Shown one piece after another: positions 37,496 through 41,414 of a stretch of 41,414 bases of DNA. Under the pieces are notes generated by a model. It was not told the DNA's origin. It worked only from the letters and a program-made list of their open reading frames with translations, and ran no database searches. The translations under genes and the position numbers were made by a program. The stretch is from Myxococcales bacterium (GTDB lineage Bacteria > Myxococcota_A > UBA9042), in NCBI GenBank assembly GCA_947499075.1, contig CANMNA010000013.1:1-41414 (forward strand). Reading direction: 5' to 3'. How positions within the stretch are numbered: position 1 is the stretch's first letter; each line of letters begins with the position of its first letter.

Positions 37496-39298
37496 TTAGA
37501 AGGGATTCCATAGAGCCAGCTCGTTCTGTCCCGTCAAGTCGTTGTTGGCCCCCACGCCCATGCCGCCCGACAGCAGCACATGCCCGGTGTTCAGCGTCAC
37601 CACGTTGCCCAGCGCGCGGCCGCCGCCCGGCATGTCGTTTTCGACCGGGACCAGCTGAATCGAGGGCACAGGCTTGCCGGTCGCGCGGTCGACAGTGACG
37701 TAGACGAACTCAGCGCTGCTGATGTGTTTGGTGTCGTCTTTGCTGCCACCGGCGATCAGCACCTGCCCTTCGTTGGGCCCATGGGGCACCACCGCCACCA
37801 TCGGCGCGCCGCGGGCGACCTGCATCGGCCAGCCATCGGCGTTGAGGTAATTGCCGTCGTCGATGTTGAACACGTCCATCCGCGCAATCGGCTTGGTGTG
37901 CTTGGCATCTTCGTAGCCGCCGACAATGTAGACATGGCGGTAGTCCAGTGCCTGCGAGCCGCGCGGCACCGAGACAAACGCGGCCCCCGGCAGCGTGCGG
38001 GCCACTGGCAGCGACTGCGTCAGCGGCTCCCACATAAACGAGGTCTTGTCGCACGGCCCAAAAATCTTGATGGCCTCGTTGCAGACTTGGCCTTTTTGCG
38101 AGACCACACCTTGCTTGGAAAACTGAATAACTTCAAAGGTCTGCAACACGCCGTCTTCGTTTTCGCCGCCAATCAGCATCACGTAGCCACCGTCGGCGGC
38201 AGGCAGGCGCACCGAAGCGTGATTCCACCGCGCGGTGTTGAGCTGGCCTTGGGCCACGTTGCCTTGGTCTTTGTGCCACAACTCCCAAGTATTGCCGGCG
38301 CAATACGTCTCCGTCTTGCAATTGGCCTCGCCTTTGCCGCCCAGGATCAAGAAATAGTCGTCGTCGTCAAACAGCGCGATGACGGTGGCGCCAGCGCGGG
38401 CGATCTTGAGGTCCGGACTGCCACTCTTGCTGGTAAAAACCTTGTCGCCTGCGCCAATGTACTCAATCGTGCCAGTGACTTTGGGCCCTTTTTCGCCAAC
38501 GACGTAGCCACCGACTACGGCGATAACGGACTTGCCAGCGGCAGCGCCGTGAAAAGCCCGGCCGGTCTTGAGGCGATGCTCGGGTCCAAGGTCGCTGGAC
38601 ATGCCGGCCAAGCGCTCGTTGGGCAAGTACTTGGCAATCGCGTCAGAAAAGTTGGTGTAACTGGCCGCATTGTAGGCGTCGGTCTTGCCGGGCAAGGCCT
38701 CGGCACCGCCGATGATGAGCACGCCGCCGTCGCTGGTGCGCTGGGCTACTGCTGCGGAGCCGGCCAAGCCCGGAATGATCGCGGCCGTACCGGTGGCGCC
38801 CTCAGCGGGGGCGAACCGGTTGGTCCGCGTGACGTACGGAGAGACCTTTTTGGCGGCTGAGCCCTTGGTGAGCACGTCGACCGCAACGCTGCGGCCACGG
38901 CCGACCACTGGCGGCGAAATTTGGCCATTGTTGCTCGACCACAGCTCGACGCGGACTTGCACGCCGGCGGTGTAGGGAATGCCCACGCACTTGGTACCGG
39001 CGCACTCTAAATCCAGCGCCATCCCTGCCTTATACGGCTTGACGACACGGTATTCACCGTCAGGCTTGCCGGGCACTTCGGCGGTAATCGCCACAAACTT
39101 GTCGCCAGCGAGCGTAAATGGGTTGTCTTCGGCCGAAGCAGGTCGGCTCACCGCCAAGTTGATACCAACTGGTGGCTTGTCGGCCCCACTGGCGCACGCG
39201 GCGACCACGGGCAGGGCTGCACAGATCAGCCACCGGCGGAGCGCGCGCACCGAACCAGCGGCGCCCGTGACGGCGGTTGTCGTTGGCATTACGTCCAT
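37496..39298 (-). CDS. Kelch-like seven-motif beta-propeller lipoprotein
   Basis: A 600-residue lipoprotein: an Arg-rich n-region, hydrophobic stretch and lipobox VAAC with Cys35. After a beta-rich region (about 40-190) come seven kelch-type GG strands: VLIIGG, IAVVGG, FLILGG, VMLIGG, VYIVGG, VLIAGG and VLLSGG, which would close a seven-bladed propeller. Such propellers usually bind proteins or glycans. The start ATG 39298 has GGAGAG eight bases upstream; longer in-frame starts give an unlikely Arg-rich extension, and ATG 39289 is too far from the Shine-Dalgarno. It lies between a PEGA protein and the giant barrel gene, all on one strand with gaps of 123 and 117 bases, so an operon and a joint role at the envelope are likely (inference). 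Confidence 0.87.
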   Translation of the reverse strand: MDVMPTTTAVTGAAGSVRALRRWLICAALPVVAACASGADKPPVGINLAVSRPASAEDNPFTLAGDKFVAITAEVPGKPDGEYRVVKPYKAGMALDLECAGTKCVGIPYTAGVQVRVELWSSNNGQISPPVVGRGRSVAVDVLTKGSAAKKVSPYVTRTNRFAPAEGATGTAAIIPGLAGSAAVAQRTSDGGVLIIGGAEALPGKTDAYNAASYTNFSDAIAKYLPNERLAGMSSDLGPEHRLKTGRAFHGAAAGKSVIAVVGGYVVGEKGPKVTGTIEYIGAGDKVFTSKSGSPDLKIARAGATVIALFDDDDYFLILGGKGEANCKTETYCAGNTWELWHKDQGNVAQGQLNTARWNHASVRLPAADGGYVMLIGGENEDGVLQTFEVIQFSKQGVVSQKGQVCNEAIKIFGPCDKTSFMWEPLTQSLPVARTLPGAAFVSVPRGSQALDYRHVYIVGGYEDAKHTKPIARMDVFNIDDGNYLNADGWPMQVARGAPMVAVVPHGPNEGQVLIAGGSKDDTKHISSAEFVYVTVDRATGKPVPSIQLVPVENDMPGGGRALGNVVTLNTGHVLLSGGMGVGANNDLTGQNELALWNPF

Positions 39299-39421
39299 GA
39301 GCAATCTCTCCACGGGTGCGACAGGGCAACTGGCAGATTTGGCACGGCTTGGGCGACGCCTCGCCAACCGAGTACCGCGGCGTCGCCCGCTCACTGCGCG
39401 GCGACACCTGCTTGGGTCAGG

Positions 39422-41017
39422 TCAGGGCAACACCACCCGCGCGCCGTAACCGGTCACGGCGTTGCCGCCACTGCCGCGCAGCAGCAAGCCGCCGGCGGTG
39501 CCGCCAGCGACCGCGACGCCGACCGCCGTCCAGAACCACCAGGTCTTGTAGACAGGCTCGCTGGTGCCGTCATTGTCTTTGAGCAAGCCCGCGTAGGGGT
39601 CTTCTGGCACGACCCTGGGTTCGGTGCGCTTGGGCTCGGTTCGCTTGGGTTCGACACGCTTGGGCTCAGGCTCGGGCTTGGGATCGTCGCGCGGATCGAC
39701 CCTGGGTTCGGGATCGGGCGGGGTCGGCACAATCTCGGGCGCAGCCGGTTCGTCGGGCTTTTCAGCGGCAAACAACGGCGGTGGCGCAGTGACTTCGTTG
39801 GTGCAGGTCTGTAGCGCCGAGCGAACACGGCCCTCGGCATCCAGAGTCTGCATTTGCAAGTTGGTCAGGTTGGCGGCGTACTCGATCTTGTCAATCGCGC
39901 AGGTCTTCTTGGCTTTGGCACCGTACAGGTACAAGTGGAGTTCCAAGGCGGTCGGCCGTTTGTTGACCAGCCCGAACAGCAAGTGGCTGGCGCCAATCTG
40001 CTTGGAAAATAGCGCCGCGGAATTCTTGAATATTTTCTCATGAAAGGTGCCCTTGTTGGCATACTCTTTGATGTCGTCGGGGCTGACCGAGACCGAGATC
40101 TCATTTTCGGGCGAGACTTCCATCGACAGCACCGCACGCATTTGCAGCGGTTTGCCCTTGGCGACCAAGGCTTGGCCATAGGGCGCGGCACCGACCTTGC
40201 GCACCTGAACGTAGTGCGTGCCAGGCAACAAGTCCTTGGCGGTCGCGGGTGCGGTGCCGATCTTGACACCATCGACAAAGACCTCGCTCTCGGGCTGGCT
40301 GGCGTCGACCGTCAGTTCGGTCCTTGGCTTGGCCTCTAGCGCCTCGCGCACCGTGTCGACCAGTGACTTGAGATCCTTGTTTTGCTTGCGACCATCGACG
40401 ACAAAGCTCGGTTGAATCGCCAGCGCATTGCTGACATTGTCGGTCGCGGCCCGGTTGTCGTTTTGGGCCAGTGCCACCTGGGCCAACAGCGCGTAGCAGT
40501 CGACGAGCTTGGAGAAATCGGCGAGTTCCACAAAGTTTTGCTCATAGCGCTGGGCGGCGGCACCGAGCATCTTGCCGGCGTCAGCCATCGCTTCGCCCTC
40601 GGCCACAATATCGCGGGCCGCCGTCACCAGCTTGTCGGCTTTGTCGATGGCTTTGGCTTGGGGCGAAACGGGGCGATCGCGCGCCACCGCGGCCGCTGAC
40701 GCTCCGGTCAACGGCTTGCCAGTCTCCAAGACCTTGGCCGGCAGGACTTTGACGGCCGCACCGGCATCGAGCATCTGGCGCAGGTACTCTTCGATGCGCT
40801 GCACCGACAGCAGGCCAGCGTCGCCGCGCTTGATGAAGTGGACCACCCCCAGCGCGGGCTTGTCGTCGCCATCGGCATACGCTTGGGCCACCAGCGGCAG
40901 GCCTAGCTGTGGCCCCACCAGCATCCACAGCACGGGCAGCAGCAGCGCGCACGCGACGCGACTGGCACTGGAGCGCATTTGCGCAATTATCGGTGTCGGG
41001 CAGCGCAGCACAATCAT
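39422..41017 (-). CDS. Exported PEGA-domain protein with Pro-rich linker and C-terminal TM segment
   Basis: A 531-residue protein. The N-terminal signal peptide (hydrophobic about 22-46, cleavage near AQAYA48) is followed by a helical region (about 60-230), a PEGA domain (233-290: SEVFVDGVKIG, then LLPGTHYVQVRK), a beta/alpha region with a Cys pair, a Pro/Glu/Lys/Arg-rich linker (PKPEPEPKR, EPKRTEPKRTEP) and a C-terminal span (about 493-513, WWFWTAVGVAVAGG) with a short Gly-rich tail. This layout is common among myxobacterial envelope PEGA proteins of unknown function. The start is one of two adjacent ATGs; 41017 has the better spacing from GAGG (five bases) than 41020. First gene of the likely operon. 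Confidence 0.87.
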   Translation of the reverse strand: MIVLRCPTPIIAQMRSSASRVACALLLPVLWMLVGPQLGLPLVAQAYADGDDKPALGVVHFIKRGDAGLLSVQRIEEYLRQMLDAGAAVKVLPAKVLETGKPLTGASAAAVARDRPVSPQAKAIDKADKLVTAARDIVAEGEAMADAGKMLGAAAQRYEQNFVELADFSKLVDCYALLAQVALAQNDNRAATDNVSNALAIQPSFVVDGRKQNKDLKSLVDTVREALEAKPRTELTVDASQPESEVFVDGVKIGTAPATAKDLLPGTHYVQVRKVGAAPYGQALVAKGKPLQMRAVLSMEVSPENEISVSVSPDDIKEYANKGTFHEKIFKNSAALFSKQIGASHLLFGLVNKRPTALELHLYLYGAKAKKTCAIDKIEYAANLTNLQMQTLDAEGRVRSALQTCTNEVTAPPPLFAAEKPDEPAAPEIVPTPPDPEPRVDPRDDPKPEPEPKRVEPKRTEPKRTEPRVVPEDPYAGLLKDNDGTSEPVYKTWWFWTAVGVAVAGGTAGGLLLRGSGGNAVTGYGARVVLP

Positions 41018-41162
41018 CATTTCCTCTTGGCCCATGCAAGGTTGCAGCATTGGGGCCGACACAGCTGGACCCGGTGGCCCCAGCAGCGCAACCTCAGAGT
41101 GTGCACCATCTTGGTGGTGAAGCCAAAATTGTGGCGCGGCGATCGGTTGGCGCTGTCAGTTA

Positions 41163-41285
41163 GGAACTGTCCAAGAATGGCTTGGACAGTTCCAGCTTGC
41201 TAGGTGGGTCGCAAGCTCGCGGCTTGACAGCCGACTCGCCGCTCCTTGCAGCACTAAAGTGATCGAGTTGTTCCTTGACCGTTCC
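41163..41285 (-). repeat. 123-bp dispersed repeat, copy B (inverted relative to copy A)
   Basis: Reverse complement of 9968-10090 with about nine mismatches and equal length. Its end hairpin is perfect: GGAACTGTCCAAG (41163-41175), loop aatgg, CTTGGACAGTTCC (41181-41193). The differences fall mostly in loops and the least structured part, as if stems were kept. Flanks are TTA and TGA. It lies upstream of the PEGA-protein gene. Confidence 0.75.
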
Positions 41286-41414
41286 TGAGAGGGTGGATTC
41301 GAAAAGGCGGCCTGAGCGGGACCCGCAAAAACCGAAGACCTTCGCATTTTCGCCATCAGAATAAATTCTGCGGCTACAGGTGACGGCACCCGCCTGCGCG
41401 GGTGCCCGGCCGGG
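41286..41414. other. Gene-free edge with two small inverted repeats
   Basis: No gene is supported. Two structures are visible: the palindrome CAGAATAAATTCTG (41357-41370), which could be an operator, and a hairpin with 9-bp perfect stem GGCACCCGC / GCGGGTGCC (41385-41406) without a T run. The 41018-41162 part, upstream of the PEGA-protein gene, shows nothing clear. Confidence 0.4.

Noticed and set aside
41156..41389. 77-aa minus-strand frame
   Set aside because: Lies across repeat copy B and its hairpin; no ribosome binding site or protein-like composition.

Overview
The window looks like part of the chromosome of a GC-rich Myxococcota-type (former deltaproteobacterial) bacterium. The assignment rests on four features seen here: a MYXO-CTERM-like C-terminal sorting tail, a Hanks-type Ser/Thr kinase fused through one membrane span to PEGA domains, MopE-type Cys/Asp-rich repeats, and giant DUF11-repeat outer-membrane proteins. 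This is inference from protein families; no rRNA or other marker gene is present.

Layout. From 1 to 9342 (minus strand) lies a giant Cys-rich lipoprotein of at least 3114 residues whose 3' end is outside the window. It carries a LamG-like domain, a MAM/CUB-like jelly roll, a cadherin-like domain, a SUEL-type lectin domain and 19 visible MopE-type units. A gene-poor stretch (9343-10412) holds a 123-bp dispersed repeat and a tRNA-Gly(GCC) gene with its own promoter and terminator. Then come a kinase-PEGA receptor (10413-12497), a small four-Cys protein (12791-13075) whose predicted leader holds a 14/15-bp tandem repeat array, and a divergent matrixin-like protein that has lost the catalytic Glu and ends in a MYXO-CTERM-like tail (13373-15412). 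A membrane-anchored protein with three DsbA domains (15407-17452) converges on it. An AlgI-like MBOAT and AlgJ/AlgX-like pair (17619-20183) probably O-acetylates a surface polysaccharide. It converges on two translationally coupled adenine methyltransferases (20140-22085) with no visible restriction partner.

The right half is one minus-strand block that reads as a surface-protein operon: a PEGA/TM periplasmic protein (39422-41017), a seven-motif kelch-like lipoprotein (37496-39298), and a 5010-residue protein (22346-37378) with a signal peptide, about 17 DUF11 units, SdrD-B-like and OmpA-like domains and a C-terminal beta-barrel of roughly 900 residues ending in an aromatic residue. A second copy of the 123-bp repeat, inverted, closes the window.

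How the genes may work together (inference): most encode or modify the cell surface. There are two giant adhesin-like proteins, a Cys-rich pseudoprotease, an enzyme that could make or shuffle their many disulfides, a polysaccharide acetylation pair and an envelope-sensing kinase. No CRISPR array, integrase, transposase or complete mobile element was seen. Almost all long plus-strand ORFs opposite the two giant genes are codon-aligned shadows.
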